Part shown: piece by piece, positions 1-9,212 of the stretch | Position numbering within the stretch: the stretch's first letter is position 1 | How the letters are laid out: every line of letters begins with the position of its first letter | Source: Membranihabitans marinus | GTDB taxonomy: Bacteria; Bacteroidota; Bacteroidia; Chitinophagales; Saprospiraceae | Length of the DNA: 47,999 nt | Direction of reading: 5' to 3' | Assembly: GCF_021729155.1 (NCBI RefSeq) | Contig: NZ_JAJQYA010000039.1 | Coordinates: 2,872-50,870 of the forward strand | Translations under genes and position numbers: made by a program | The notes under the pieces: generated by a model | Databases searched by the model: none | What the model was told of the DNA's origin: nothing | The model's input: the letters and a program-made list of their open reading frames with translations, nothing else

Positions 1-3000
1 GCTCTAAGCGCATGCTGTAGGTCTGTGAAAGCATTCGTCCAGGAGGTACCATCGTTCGCACCGCTAGCAGAAATATCAACATAAGCCTTACCCATAAAAG
101 AATTACAATCGATGACCGTCGAACACCCCATTACATTTAGGCCAATGGCCGCAGTATCAGTACACAGACTATTATCATCACTCACTACTACATAAATCGT
201 CGTGCCATCCATCGCCGTATATGGACTGCTAATTCCTGAAGTGGCCATTGCATCGCTGTAATAATCATAACTGATGTCAGCATTGCCATTTACATCACTT
301 ACTGCATCTTCTAGATTAAATTCGCCATTCCCCCCTGAAGTCTCACATTCGGTCAACATCGCATCGTTGGCCGTTGGGGCCGCCGTCACATTCAGGGTAA
401 TGGCTGCAGTATCACTACACATACTATTATTATCACTCACTACCACATAGACCATAGTGCCATCCGTTGCTGTATAAGGATTACTAATCCCCGTCATGGC
501 CAATGCATCACTATAATAGGCATAACTGATATCCATACCTCCATTCACATCACTTTCTGCATCTTCCAAGGTAAATTCTCCATTCCCTCCTGAAGTCTCA
601 CATACCGTCAACATCGCATTGTTAGCTATCGGGGCTGATGTTACATTTAGTGTAATGGCTGCTGTATCGGAACACATCGTAATATCATCCCTTACTACCA
701 CATAAATCGTTGTCCCTGTTGTCAAATAGGCTGAACTATTTACAATAGGTAAAGTAGCATCTTCATCGGTAAAATAGGCATAGGAGACGCCCATTCCTCC
801 ATGAACTGAAGATTCTGTGCTTTCTAGGTCAAATTCTGCTTCACTATTGGACAACTCACAGGCTGATAGCTGGGCATTGCTTGCTGTGATATTGCAACTT
901 TCCATCTCATAAACCCCCATATCTATGATTATATTTTGCACACGTGGGTTTCCATCAAGATCAACGGGCCCAGCATTTTCCATAAAAAATCCGGACAAAT
1001 CTGTTCCCGGATCACCCATATTTATGGCTGGTGAACTCGGCATCAAATGAAAATCTCCAGCTGTGGTCGGCGCAGAAGATGTGGGTGGCGCATTGACAAA
1101 TTGTGGATCCGTCGAAAATTGATTATTCCCGTTATCGCTTACAATAGAAGCGTGATTAACCGTGATATAATCCACATCAAATATAGAATGGGATATACCA
1201 GGAACAGAAAATCCATTATTATAAAAAACTGGGCCATCAGGGGCATCGTTTTGATACAGGATGCAATTCGTCAATTGCGGTGAAGAATTAACATTATAAA
1301 TAGAACCTCCAGCAGCAGTACCAGAAGATGAGACTGTATTACCCGAAATTACACAATTGATCAATAGTGATGAAGAATTTTTATAATATAAAGCGCCGCC
1401 AATAGCAAAAAAAGAATTAGAAGATGAAGCTATGTTGCCCGATAGCAGGCAATTTGTCAAAACCAATGAAGAATTATCATTAAATATAGCACCAGCAATA
1501 GCATCACCAGTAGATGAAGCCGCGTTGCCAGATATCACGCAATTTGTCAAAATAGGAGAAGAACCGGAATTATACATAGCACCACCATGAGAAGCACCAG
1601 TTGTACCAGAAGATGAAGCCGTGTTATTCAAAAATTCACAATTTGTCAAAATAGGAGAAGAACCGGAATTATATATAGCACCGCCAATAGCAGCAACAAC
1701 AGAACTAGAAGATGAGACCGAATTGCCCAAAAATTTACAATCTGTTAAAACCGGAGAAGAACTAACATTATATATAGCACCACCATAAACACCGGAGGAA
1801 GAAGAAACCATATTATTCAAAAATTCACAATCCATCAACTCCATAAAAGAATGATCATTATATATAGCACCGCCATTAGTTAAAGCCGTGTTGTACGAGA
1901 AATCACAATTGCGAATCCTCGGGTTGGAGCTATTACCTGTACCTACTCCAATATTATACCAACCTCCACCTGAATTATTGGGGGTTGATCCATTCGCATT
2001 CCCCCCAGTGATAGTAAAGCCATCCACTAATGTAGCCGAGCTTACATTCTCCGTCCTTACCACATGATAGCTATTCCCGGTGGGCATATTATCTCCATTT
2101 ATATCCCCGCTGAGTATGGTTTGATAAAGATCCCAATTCCGTGCTGATAACGGACTGCCTCCTGCGGGAAATCCACCCAAAACCACCACTCCGTCTGGAA
2201 TCCAAAATGAAGTATCTCGGTTTATACCACCTGGTGTAGGATAATAAGTCCCCTCTGCCACAAAAATAGTATCGATAGCTCCGAGACAGTTTTCCCGGGC
2301 ACGGAGAGCATGTTGCAAATTTGTAAAAGCATCAGTCCAGGAGGTGCCATCGTTTGCACCACTGGCAGAGATATCTACGTAGGCTTTACCACTATATAGA
2401 TTACAATCTATGGCCCTCCATTCAAAAGCTCCTATATCAATCGTGGCGTTATATACCCTGGCAAAACCATCTAGGTCTGTAGCTTCCGTATTCACACCAT
2501 TCTGCCCCATATCTATAGCTGGAGAAGTCGGCATCAAATGAAAATTACCAGCTGAGGTCGGTGCGGAGGAAGCGGGTGGCGCATTGACAAACTGGGGATT
2601 GGTAGAAAATTTATTATTTCCATAATCGATTACAAGAGAAGCGTGATTAACCGTGGCAAAATCTTCATCAAATATAGAATGGGAAATGGTGGGTATAGCC
2701 ATTCCAACATTAAAAAAAACTGAACCATCTGACGCTTCATTCTGATACATGATGCAATTCGTCAATACCATAAAGCTTATACCTGAATGTGCCGAACTCA
2801 TTATGGCACCACCATTGTTAGTTGCGGCATTCCCTGACAAAACACAATTATTCAATATCGGAGTGCTCTCTCCAGAATTATTAGCATCATTATAAATAGC
2901 ACCACCATCGTTAGTTGCGGTATTTCCTGACAAAACACAATTATTCAATATCGGAGAGCTCTCTCCAGAATTATTAGCATCATTATAAATAGCACCACCA

Positions 3001-4370
3001 TCGTTAGCTACGGTATTTCCTGACAAAACACAATTATTCAATATCGGAGAGCTTTCTCCAGAATTATTAGCATCATTATAAATAGCACCACCATTGATAG
3101 TTGCAGAATGCCCAGACAAAATACAATTATTCAATATCAGAGAACTCTCTCCAAAATTATTAGCATCATTATAAATAGCACCACCATTGCTAGTTGCGGT
3201 ATTCCCTAATAAAACACAATTATCCAATATCAGAGAACTCTCTCCAAGACTAGTAGCATCAATATAAATAGCACCACCATTAGACGCAAAATTACCAGTA
3301 AATGAGCAATATCTTAATTTTTGCGAACTTTCTGTATAAAGACTAGAGGCATAATTATACAAGGCACCGCCCTTTAAAGTCGCAGAATTGCCCGAAAATA
3401 AACAATCATTTAATTGAATTCCTACAGAATTATGATTAAAAATCCCACCACCATTAAGATTAGCAAAGTTGTTCATAAATGCACAATCCGACAATTCAAG
3501 AGAATATTCTCCACCAAAATTATCATTATACATACCCCCTCCTTCACCAGCTTCATTGCCTATGAAATCACAATAAGTCAATTTAACAGAAAATTCTCCA
3601 CCAAAATTATCATTATATATACCCCCTCCTTCACTAGCTTCATTGCCTATGAAATCACAATAAGTCAATTCAACAGAAAATTCTCCATCAAAATTATCAT
3701 TATACATACCCCCTCCATAAAGATTAGCAAAGTTGTCCTTAAATGCACAATTCCGGATCGCCATGTTGGAGCTGCTTCCCAACCCAGAAGCAATATTCAT
3801 CCATCCACCACCAGAATTATTCGGAGACGATCCATCTGCATTCCCCCCGGTGATGGTAAAGCCATCCACTACCGTAACCGAGCTTACATTCTCCGTCCTT
3901 ACCACATGATAGCTATTCCCTGTGGGCATATTATCCCCGTCTATATCCCCGCTGAGTATGGTTTCATATAGATCCCAATCCCGAGCCGATAATGAACTGC
4001 CTCCTGCTGGAAAACCACCCAGTACCACCACTCCGTCCGGGAGCCAGAAAGAAGTATCCCGGTTTGTACCGCCCGGTGTAGGATAATAAGTTCCCTCCGC
4101 TACAAAAATAGTATCGATGCTTCCTGAACCGGGGCAATCCTCACGGGCACGGAGTGCATGCTGCAGGTCTGTAAAAGCATCCGTCCAGGAGGTACCATCG
4201 CTTGCACCGCTTGCGGATAAATCAACATAGGCTACACCGCTAAAGTTATTGCAATCAACAGTTGGCAGTAAATCCTTTGTATTTAATGATGTATTTGAAA
4301 ACAATTGAGAAGTCGTAAACAAAAATAATAACAAACAAAAATTATGATATTTGGGGAATATAATTTTCAT
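1..4370 (-). CDS. Giant secreted right-handed beta-helix (Pmp-like) repeat protein, 3' end outside window
   Basis: Open on the minus strand from an ATG at 4370 to the left window edge, about 1456 codons with no stop, so the C-terminus is missing. A signal peptide covers residues 1 to about 25 (FCLLLFLFTTSQLFS). Two full modules and the start of a third follow. Each opens with AYVDxSASGA, DGTSWTDAF and LQHALRA, then continues with polymorphic-membrane-protein-like repeats (GGAIYND, LxNCxLSGN) and closes with IDMG/IDIGAFE, as in choice-of-anchor Q proteins. Modules 2 and 3 are joined by three Ig-like repeats of about 85 residues (AITLNV, ECETSGGNGEF). Such Bacteroidota proteins are usually large surface or secreted adhesins, often exported by the type IX system through a C-terminal sorting domain. 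That domain would lie to the left and cannot be confirmed. The ligand is unknown. Confidence 0.85.
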   Translation of the reverse strand, partial: MKIIFPKYHNFCLLLFLFTTSQLFSNTSLNTKDLLPTVDCNNFSGVAYVDLSASGASDGTSWTDAFTDLQHALRAREDCPGSGSIDTIFVAEGTYYPTPGGTNRDTSFWLPDGVVVLGGFPAGGSSLSARDWDLYETILSGDIDGDNMPTGNSYHVVRTENVSSVTVVDGFTITGGNADGSSPNNSGGGWMNIASGLGSSSNMAIRNCAFKDNFANLYGGGMYNDNFDGEFSVELTYCDFIGNEASEGGGIYNDNFGGEFSVKLTYCDFIGNEAGEGGGMYNDNFGGEYSLELSDCAFMNNFANLNGGGIFNHNSVGIQLNDCLFSGNSATLKGGALYNYASSLYTESSQKLRYCSFTGNFASNGGAIYIDATSLGESSLILDNCVLLGNTATSNGGAIYNDANNFGESSLILNNCILSGHSATINGGAIYNDANNSGESSPILNNCVLSGNTVANDGGAIYNDANNSGESSPILNNCVLSGNTATNDGGAIYNDANNSGESTPILNNCVLSGNAATNNGGAIMSSAHSGISFMVLTNCIMYQNEASDGSVFFNVGMAIPTISHSIFDEDFATVNHASLVIDYGNNKFSTNPQFVNAPPASSAPTSAGNFHLMPTSPAIDMGQNGVNTEATDLDGFARVYNATIDIGAFEWRAIDCNLYSGKAYVDISASGANDGTSWTDAFTNLQHALRARENCLGAIDTIFVAEGTYYPTPGGINRDTSFWIPDGVVVLGGFPAGGSPLSARNWDLYQTILSGDINGDNMPTGNSYHVVRTENVSSATLVDGFTITGGNANGSTPNNSGGGWYNIGVGTGNSSNPRIRNCDFSYNTALTNGGAIYNDHSFMELMDCEFLNNMVSSSSGVYGGAIYNVSSSPVLTDCKFLGNSVSSSSSVVAAIGGAIYNSGSSPILTNCEFLNNTASSSGTTGASHGGAMYNSGSSPILTNCVISGNAASSTGDAIAGAIFNDNSSLVLTNCLLSGNIASSSNSFFAIGGALYYKNSSSLLINCVISGNTVSSSGTAAGGSIYNVNSSPQLTNCILYQNDAPDGPVFYNNGFSVPGISHSIFDVDYITVNHASIVSDNGNNQFSTDPQFVNAPPTSSAPTTAGDFHLMPSSPAINMGDPGTDLSGFFMENAGPVDLDGNPRVQNIIIDMGVYEMESCNITASNAQLSACELSNSEAEFDLESTESSVHGGMGVSYAYFTDEDATLPIVNSSAYLTTGTTIYVVVRDDITMCSDTAAITLNVTSAPIANNAMLTVCETSGGNGEFTLEDAESDVNGGMDISYAYYSDALAMTGISNPYTATDGTMVYVVVSDNNSMCSDTAAITLNVTAAPTANDAMLTECETSGGNGEFNLEDAVSDVNGNADISYDYYSDAMATSGISSPYTAMDGTTIYVVVSDDNSLCTDTAAIGLNVMGCSTVIDCNSFMGKAYVDISASGANDGTSWTNAFTDLQHALR
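110..900 (-). repeat. Three 255-bp repeats coding Ig-like domains
   Basis: Within the giant gene, three in-frame copies are spaced exactly 255 bp apart. The equivalent sites begin near 151, 406 and 661 (GCAGTATCA and variants). Each codes one domain of about 85 residues with a conserved Cys pair region and a YVVVSD strand. The copies are diverged, which suggests an old duplication. Confidence 0.75.
2790..3290 (-). repeat. 93-bp tandem repeats coding 31-residue beta-helix rungs
   Basis: Five copies are spaced exactly 93 bp apart (CAAAACACAA or close variants at 2838, 2931, 3024, 3117 and about 3210). The period is 31 codons and the frame is kept, with each copy adding one GGAIYNDANN...ESSPILNNC rung. 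The middle copies differ at only a few bases, so recent duplication or gene conversion is likely and copy number may vary between strains. Confidence 0.85.
3490..3720 (-). repeat. 87-bp tandem repeats coding 29-residue rungs
   Basis: Three copies are spaced 87 bp apart (TATCATTATA at 3521, 3608 and 3695). Each codes a rung with the NDNFGGEFS and CDFIGNEA pattern. The unit differs in length and sequence from the 93-bp array in the same module, so the rungs were amplified separately. Confidence 0.8.
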
Positions 4371-4402
4371 CAATATAAATATTACAGGGCTTAAAACTAA
4401 GA

Positions 4403-4410
4403 CAAATATA
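4403..4410 (-). promoter_or_regulatory. Probable -7 element of the beta-helix gene promoter
   Basis: The minus strand reads TATATTTG, an exact match to the Bacteroidota -7 consensus TAnnTTTG. It lies 33 bp upstream of the ATG at 4370, giving a short leader of roughly 25-30 nt. No good -33 TTTG is seen at the usual distance. Confidence 0.45.
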
Positions 4411-4880
4411 CCACCACGTGTAGGTTAAAACATACAATAAAAATAAAAATATAAAATAATTTATTTAATTAAATAGAACACAACTGATTAAAACACAGCA
4501 TTTTACATTATTTTTAAAAATAAAAACTATAACAAAGCAAATTATTAATATGTAGAAAATAGAAAAATTTGATTAAAGTTAAATTTACACAAAACACATA
4601 TTAAATATTTGTAATATCATTGACAAACAGGACATTCCACATAAAAAAAATAAATACAATCGAAAAAGAAGATGACTATTTAGGCAGCAATTGAAAAGCT
4701 ATTCTATAATACAATAATGTATTTAATTATATTTTTTCATGATAATTAACATATAAGTATTAAGGCTATAGAAATATCATGACATATACAGCTAGTATAT
4801 ATACCACCGTCAATTATTACAAAATATAGTCAAGCTGCAGTGAGCATGTCGAGATTCCATAAATTTTGCTGTCGAATTAA
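4411..4880. other. A+T-rich intergenic stretch
   Basis: About 470 bp of very A+T-rich sequence upstream of the giant gene. I see no coding frame, RNA gene or repeat in it. It is bounded on the right by the hairpin-repeat cluster. Confidence 0.5.
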
Positions 4881-4885
4881 AGTGC

Positions 4886-5400
4886 ACGACTGAATAAAGT
4901 TACTCAAAGAGCAACCAGATGAACTAAATATGACCGAGCGAAGTGCGAAGCACCGATGGTCGTAAATCGACCTACGGAGAGAGAGCCGGAGCCACTGTGC
5001 TCCGGATGGGTATGCCAGGATGAAGGAGCCACGACCACTGTGTCGTGGGTGAACGACCAAAATGCAAAGCATCGTAGACCGTTAATCGGTCTACGGGGAG
5101 TGAAGTCGCAGCCACTGCGCTGCGACGAGATTCCATGAAATTCGCTATCGAATTACATTACTGTCACGCCGGAGCACAGTGGAAATCTGTATAAATCTTA
5201 TTGATACCTAGCCGGAGCACAGTGGCCAACCCACCCGAAACACGGAGGTTTCGGTTCCTTCACCCAATCGACATTTAGTCGATTGGATACTTCGTATTTC
5301 GTTCAGTCATCCTCATCCGATGGACATTTAGTCCATCGGGTTGCTCTATAGAGCAACTGCATTCGGTCACCCCGCCAGCGGGGGACATAAGAGATACTGG
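4886..5400. repeat. Cluster of dispersed multi-hairpin elements, both orientations
   Basis: Forward-oriented hairpins are H1 at 4943-4953 (GTGC/GCAC around GAA), H2 at 4958-4972 (loop TAAAT), H3 at 4986-5005 and 5029-5048 (loop CCACTGTG), H1 at 5062-5072 (loop AAA), H2 at 5073-5095 (loop TTAAT) and H3 at 5106-5125 (loop CCACTGCG). Inverted copies follow: a CCGAAAC hairpin at 5235-5254, H2 at 5264-5286 and 5317-5339 (loop ATTTA), and H1 at 5287-5297 and 5341-5356. A G+C-rich hairpin (CCCCGC/GCGGGG) sits at 5370-5383. Stems differ from copy to copy but remain complementary. The short open frames here are by-products of the repeats. Confidence 0.8.
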
Positions 5401-5518
5401 GCAAAAAGTGTGACAAATCCGGAATCATCATAATCTCCCCCCCATTCAAATTATTCAATCTGTTCATGTCCGTGATTTAACCTGAGGTATGGATGATTCC
5501 TGCCGACAGAAATGAATT

Positions 5519-5640
5519 CCTTCGTCCCTTCAGGACTTTTTTCGTGGAAGGCATCCTTTTTATAGGGTTTCACCCTATGCTAATAGACTATGTCCACTTC
5601 GACCAAGCTCAGTGCGCCGCTTTCAGGACTTTTCTCTTGT
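5519..5640. repeat. Intergenic repeat with TTTCAGGACTT and GGGTTTCACCC hairpins
   Basis: Contains a CTTTCAGGACTT word twice and a hairpin with stem AGGGT/ACCCT around TTC followed by ATGCTAA. The same words recur at about 23532-23620. Short repeats of this form are, from memory, frequent between genes in Bacteroidota. No coding potential is seen. Confidence 0.6.
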
Positions 5641-5731
5641 TATATTAAATTGGTTTGCTCAAAGCCACTGGCTAAAAACCTATCTAATTACGTTGCAGTC
5701 ATGCCGGACCACATAGATATTGGTGTAAAAT

Positions 5732-5765
5732 AAAAAAAGACTGTCCCCAACACGGAAACAGTCTT
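5732..5765 (-). terminator. Rho-independent terminator of the nqr operon
   Basis: On the minus strand an 8-bp stem AAGACTGT/ACAGTCTT is followed by a run of seven T. It starts 28 bp downstream of the nqrF stop codon at 5793. This is the clearest intrinsic terminator in the window. Confidence 0.85.
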
Positions 5766-5792
5766 CTATATTTATATCTAAAAGGCTTTTGC

Positions 5793-7112
5793 CTATCCAA
5801 AATCATCAAAGGCAATGTTCTCAGAAGGTACACCCAACTCATCAAACATCTTCATACATGCATCCAACATTGGTCCAGGTCCACAAAGATAGTACTCAAT
5901 TTCTTCTGGCTCTGGGTGATTTTTTAAATAATTTTCATACAAAGCATTGTGGATGAATCCCGTAAATCCATCTCCTTCTTTGTCATCGATAGATTTCTTA
6001 ACTTTCCAATTGTCTTCTTCCAAGGCTGCAGAAAGCGCAATATGATATTGGAAGTTATCGTATTCGTCTTCAATCTTTCTAAAGTGATCGGTATAGAACA
6101 ACTCTCTTTTGGATCGACCACCATACCAGTATGAAATCTTTCTATCTCTTGTTTTCTCTGTGTGAAACAGATGGAATAAGTGAGATCTCAACGGTGCCAT
6201 ACCAGCTCCCCCACCAATGTAAATCATTTCTTTTTTAGTATTTTTAATAAAGAACTCTCCATAAGGACCGGAAATAGTTACCTTATCTCCAGGTTTCTGA
6301 TTGAATACATAGGAAGAACAAAGTCCAGGATTAACGGCTTTCCAGTTATTAGTATTTCTATCCCATGGTGGAGTAGCAATACGAATATTTAACATCACTA
6401 TATTTCCCTCTGCTGGGTGATTGGCCATTGAATAAGCTCTAAATTGAGGCTCAGGATTATGCATTTTCAAATCCCACAATTTCCAAGTATCCCACTCGCT
6501 TTTAAATTTCTCTGGACCAGCCGGATCATCGGGCAAAGGTGCAATATCGAAATTTTTGAAATCGACGTCGATTTTTGGTACATCAATTTGAATATATCCT
6601 CCTGATTCGAAATCCAGTGTTTCTCCCTCAGGCAATTTCACTACAAATTCTTTGATAAAGGTCGCCACATTGTAATTGGATACCACTTCGCATTCCCACT
6701 TCTTGATACCAAATATCTCTTCGGGAATACCAATCTCCATGTTGTCACGCACTTTGACTTGACAAGCCAATCTCTCATGGTTAGCCGCTTCTTTCTTTGA
6801 CAAGTGATTCATTTCTGTAGGTAACACATCACCACCTCCTGTATACACCTTACACTTACACATGGCACAGGTACCACCACCTCCACAGGCCGAAGGCAAA
6901 AATATATTGCGATCAGATAAAGTAGACAAGAGTGAAGATCCAGGTTGAATTTCAATTGGATTTTCTTTGTCGCCATTGACAACAATAGAAACCAAACCCT
7001 GTGGCACCAATTTCTTTCTCGCAGCGATCAACATTATTGATAACAATAAAATGATGACGCTAAATACAATCACCGCATATACAATCGGCATAAAATCAAG
7101 CAAAATAAACAT
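5793..7112 (-). CDS. nqrF: Na+-translocating NADH:quinone reductase subunit F
   Basis: 439 residues. NqrF is the electron entry subunit: it oxidises cytoplasmic NADH with FAD and passes electrons to a 2Fe-2S centre. An N-terminal membrane anchor covers about residues 8-30. The ferredoxin-like domain has the cluster cysteines C76, C82 and C85 (CGGGGTCAMC), with C117 as the fourth. The FAD-binding RAYSMAN motif and a C-terminal NADH-binding domain (YIGGGAGMAP, YLCGPGPML) follow, ending in the family-typical AFDDFG. It is the last gene of the nqrABCDEF operon, 21 bp after nqrE, with a strong terminator downstream. Length and motifs are normal and all cofactor residues are present. Confidence 0.98.
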   Translation of the reverse strand: MFILLDFMPIVYAVIVFSVIILLLSIMLIAARKKLVPQGLVSIVVNGDKENPIEIQPGSSLLSTLSDRNIFLPSACGGGGTCAMCKCKVYTGGGDVLPTEMNHLSKKEAANHERLACQVKVRDNMEIGIPEEIFGIKKWECEVVSNYNVATFIKEFVVKLPEGETLDFESGGYIQIDVPKIDVDFKNFDIAPLPDDPAGPEKFKSEWDTWKLWDLKMHNPEPQFRAYSMANHPAEGNIVMLNIRIATPPWDRNTNNWKAVNPGLCSSYVFNQKPGDKVTISGPYGEFFIKNTKKEMIYIGGGAGMAPLRSHLFHLFHTEKTRDRKISYWYGGRSKRELFYTDHFRKIEDEYDNFQYHIALSAALEEDNWKVKKSIDDKEGDGFTGFIHNALYENYLKNHPEPEEIEYYLCGPGPMLDACMKMFDELGVPSENIAFDDFG

Positions 7113-7133
7113 GTATTATACTTTTAAAATTTC

Positions 7134-7733
7134 TTAAAATGCATTTGGATCAATACCGAGCAAACTCAAAAACGCTATCCCCATCAAACCAGTCAACAAG
7201 AAAGCCATACCTAGACCTCTCATTGGAGCGGGAACCGCTGAATAGCTCATTTTTTCTCGAATAGCAGCAATTGCAATGATTGCTAAAAACCATCCAAAAC
7301 CACCACCAAGACCAAAAGCCACAGACTCTCCAAAGTTATACTCACGAGTAACCATAAAGAGTGAACCTCCTAATATGGCACAGTTTACCGTAATCAACGG
7401 CAAGAATATACCTAGGGAATTATATAATGACGGTGAAAATTTTTCTATAACCATTTCGACCAATTGTACCATTGAAGCAATAACTGCTATAAATAATATC
7501 AATCTTAAAAATGTCAAATCAGTACCCAAAATACCATCGGGACTCAAAATATAATTGGCAATTAACCAGTTAACTGGCACGGTAAAACCCAATACAAAAA
7601 TTACTGCCAATCCCAATCCAAAAGCCGTTTTTACAGATTTGGACACAGCTAGATAAGAACACATACCCAAGAAATAGGATAAGATTAGATTCTCAATAAA
7701 AGCCGATTTGATGAAAATATTAATATACTCCAT
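7134..7733 (-). CDS. nqrE: Na+-translocating NADH:quinone reductase subunit E
   Basis: 199 residues, almost entirely membrane-embedded with six predicted helices. NqrE pairs with NqrD in an inverted-repeat arrangement and helps form the membrane part through which sodium passes. The start [20 protein letters not shown] and internal [16 protein letters not shown] are typical of the family. It also belongs to the NqrDE/RnfAE superfamily, but the operon with NqrA and NqrF decides for Nqr. It begins 20 bp after nqrD ends and is followed after 21 bp by nqrF. Confidence 0.97.
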   Translation of the reverse strand: MEYINIFIKSAFIENLILSYFLGMCSYLAVSKSVKTAFGLGLAVIFVLGFTVPVNWLIANYILSPDGILGTDLTFLRLILFIAVIASMVQLVEMVIEKFSPSLYNSLGIFLPLITVNCAILGGSLFMVTREYNFGESVAFGLGGGFGWFLAIIAIAAIREKMSYSAVPAPMRGLGMAFLLTGLMGIAFLSLLGIDPNAF

Positions 7734-7753
7734 AATATTCTTATTATTTATCG

Positions 7754-8488
7754 TTACGAAACGTCAATTAATTTCTTATTCCATGCTCTATGTACCCAAA
7801 TCAAACCAGCAATTAAAAACATAGCTGCCGATGAAATAACCATTAGGTTGTTATTTTGATACCATGAAAACCATGTACCGATTCCTTCTGTAGCTGTTGT
7901 ATTAATTAAATACTCAGGTGAGGCCCCAATTAACTTTAAAGTTCCAAAAGGACTTCCAGCAAACAATGTTCCCTTACCAAACAATTCTCTAAAAAAAGCA
8001 ATGATTAATAAGATAGCACCATAGCCCAATCCATTACCAATACCATCCAAGAACGATCTCCATGGTTTATTGGCCATTGCAAAAGCTTCCAAACGTCCCA
8101 TTACAATACAGTTGGTAATGATCAGTCCAATAAATACAGACAATTGTTTGTATACTGTATAATTCATTGCTTTTAAGGTAAGTTCCACAACAGTCACCAA
8201 AGCAGCTATTATCACTAATTGTACGATCATCCGTACAGCTTTGGGAATATAATTCCTCAACAATGAAGTCAATAAATTGGCGAATGCACATACGAAAACT
8301 ACTGCCACTGACATAACCAAAGAAGGATAAATCAATGTAGTCACGGCCAATGCAGAACATATACCCAATACTTGAACTGTTATTGGATTGTCGTCATTGA
8401 TAGGATCCGTTAATAATTTTCTTTCCTCCGCACCAAAAAGAGGTTTTTTCTCCTCTAAAGGCTTTTGTTTAACTACTGTTTCAGCCAT
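7754..8488 (-). CDS. nqrD: Na+-translocating NADH:quinone reductase subunit D
   Basis: 244 residues. It is a polytopic membrane subunit of the NQR complex, homologous to RnfE, with six helices. NqrD sequences are often about 210 residues. Here an N-terminal soluble segment of about 35 residues ([19 protein letters not shown]) precedes the conserved part, which starts near [20 protein letters not shown]. The conserved [27 protein letters not shown] region is present. It lies 4 bp after nqrC and 20 bp before nqrE, so the genes are probably co-transcribed and translationally coupled. Confidence 0.97.
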   Translation of the reverse strand: MAETVVKQKPLEEKKPLFGAEERKLLTDPINDDNPITVQVLGICSALAVTTLIYPSLVMSVAVVFVCAFANLLTSLLRNYIPKAVRMIVQLVIIAALVTVVELTLKAMNYTVYKQLSVFIGLIITNCIVMGRLEAFAMANKPWRSFLDGIGNGLGYGAILLIIAFFRELFGKGTLFAGSPFGTLKLIGASPEYLINTTATEGIGTWFSWYQNNNLMVISSAAMFLIAGLIWVHRAWNKKLIDVS

Positions 8489-8492
8489 AATA

Positions 8493-9212
8493 TTAATTTT
8501 TCCCTAATGATTGCAAATAAGGTTCATAGTTTTTAATACCATCATATAGCATATCACTTACTCCGTTACAAGTAACGGTGGCACCAGATATACCATCTAC
8601 TTCATGGTCAGGCTCTTTAATCACGCCTTTAATTACACTTACAGACTGATAGTTTCCAGCCTCATCATATATCTTTTTCCCTTGAAATTGTTTGGGGAAT
8701 GCAGGATTATCTTTAATTTCTGCTCCCAAACCTGGTGTTTCACCTTGGTGATCAAAACTAGCACTTACGATGGTTGTTAGATCGTCTTCCACAGCGACAT
8801 TAGCCCAAATAGCGTCCCATAGACCTTGACCGCGAATACTCATGATATAATATTTTTTCCCACCGTTGGTATAAATATACATCGGATACTCTTGATCGGC
8901 TGCTGGTTTTGCCAATTCATCTTTTAATTTTATACTCTCAGCCAACTTACCGTCAACCGTTTCTCCTGCACTATTGATAACAAAAGCATTAATCTTATTT
9001 TCAAAGATTTCCTGTACTTCATCATCGGTTAATTGATCAACCGGTTTATCTAAAACCGGATTTACAGCTAACAAAACACTTCTTTTATTATATACCGCTT
9101 CATTTTTGTCATGAATAGGCTTTAAAACCGTTTGCATACCTGCTAGAACAAATGCCACAATCACTGTCATGATTAGGACAAATTTTACAATGTAGTTAGT
9201 TGAATCACGCAC
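8493..9212 (-). CDS. nqrC: Na+-translocating NADH:quinone reductase subunit C
   Basis: 239 residues. NqrC has one N-terminal membrane helix (about residues 8-28) and a periplasmic domain that carries a covalently bound FMN. The flavinylation motif is DGISGATVT at 206-214, with T212 the predicted attachment residue. In known systems the FMN is attached by an ApbE flavin transferase, which is not in this window. The start is a GTG, and the gene overlaps the nqrB end by 8 bp, which suggests translational coupling. Length is slightly under the usual 250-260. Confidence 0.97.
   Translation of the reverse strand: MRDSTNYIVKFVLIMTVIVAFVLAGMQTVLKPIHDKNEAVYNKRSVLLAVNPVLDKPVDQLTDDEVQEIFENKINAFVINSAGETVDGKLAESIKLKDELAKPAADQEYPMYIYTNGGKKYYIMSIRGQGLWDAIWANVAVEDDLTTIVSASFDHQGETPGLGAEIKDNPAFPKQFQGKKIYDEAGNYQSVSVIKGVIKEPDHEVDGISGATVTCNGVSDMLYDGIKNYEPYLQSLGKN

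Noticed and set aside
3414-3971. 185-codon plus-strand open frame with repeats such as IIIIHTPSFTSFIA
   Set aside because: It is the antisense reading of the beta-helix repeat rungs of the giant minus-strand gene.
4830-5138. Open frames of 60-80 codons on both strands
   Set aside because: They lie entirely within the hairpin repeats and their codon content mirrors the repeats; no family or start signal supports them.
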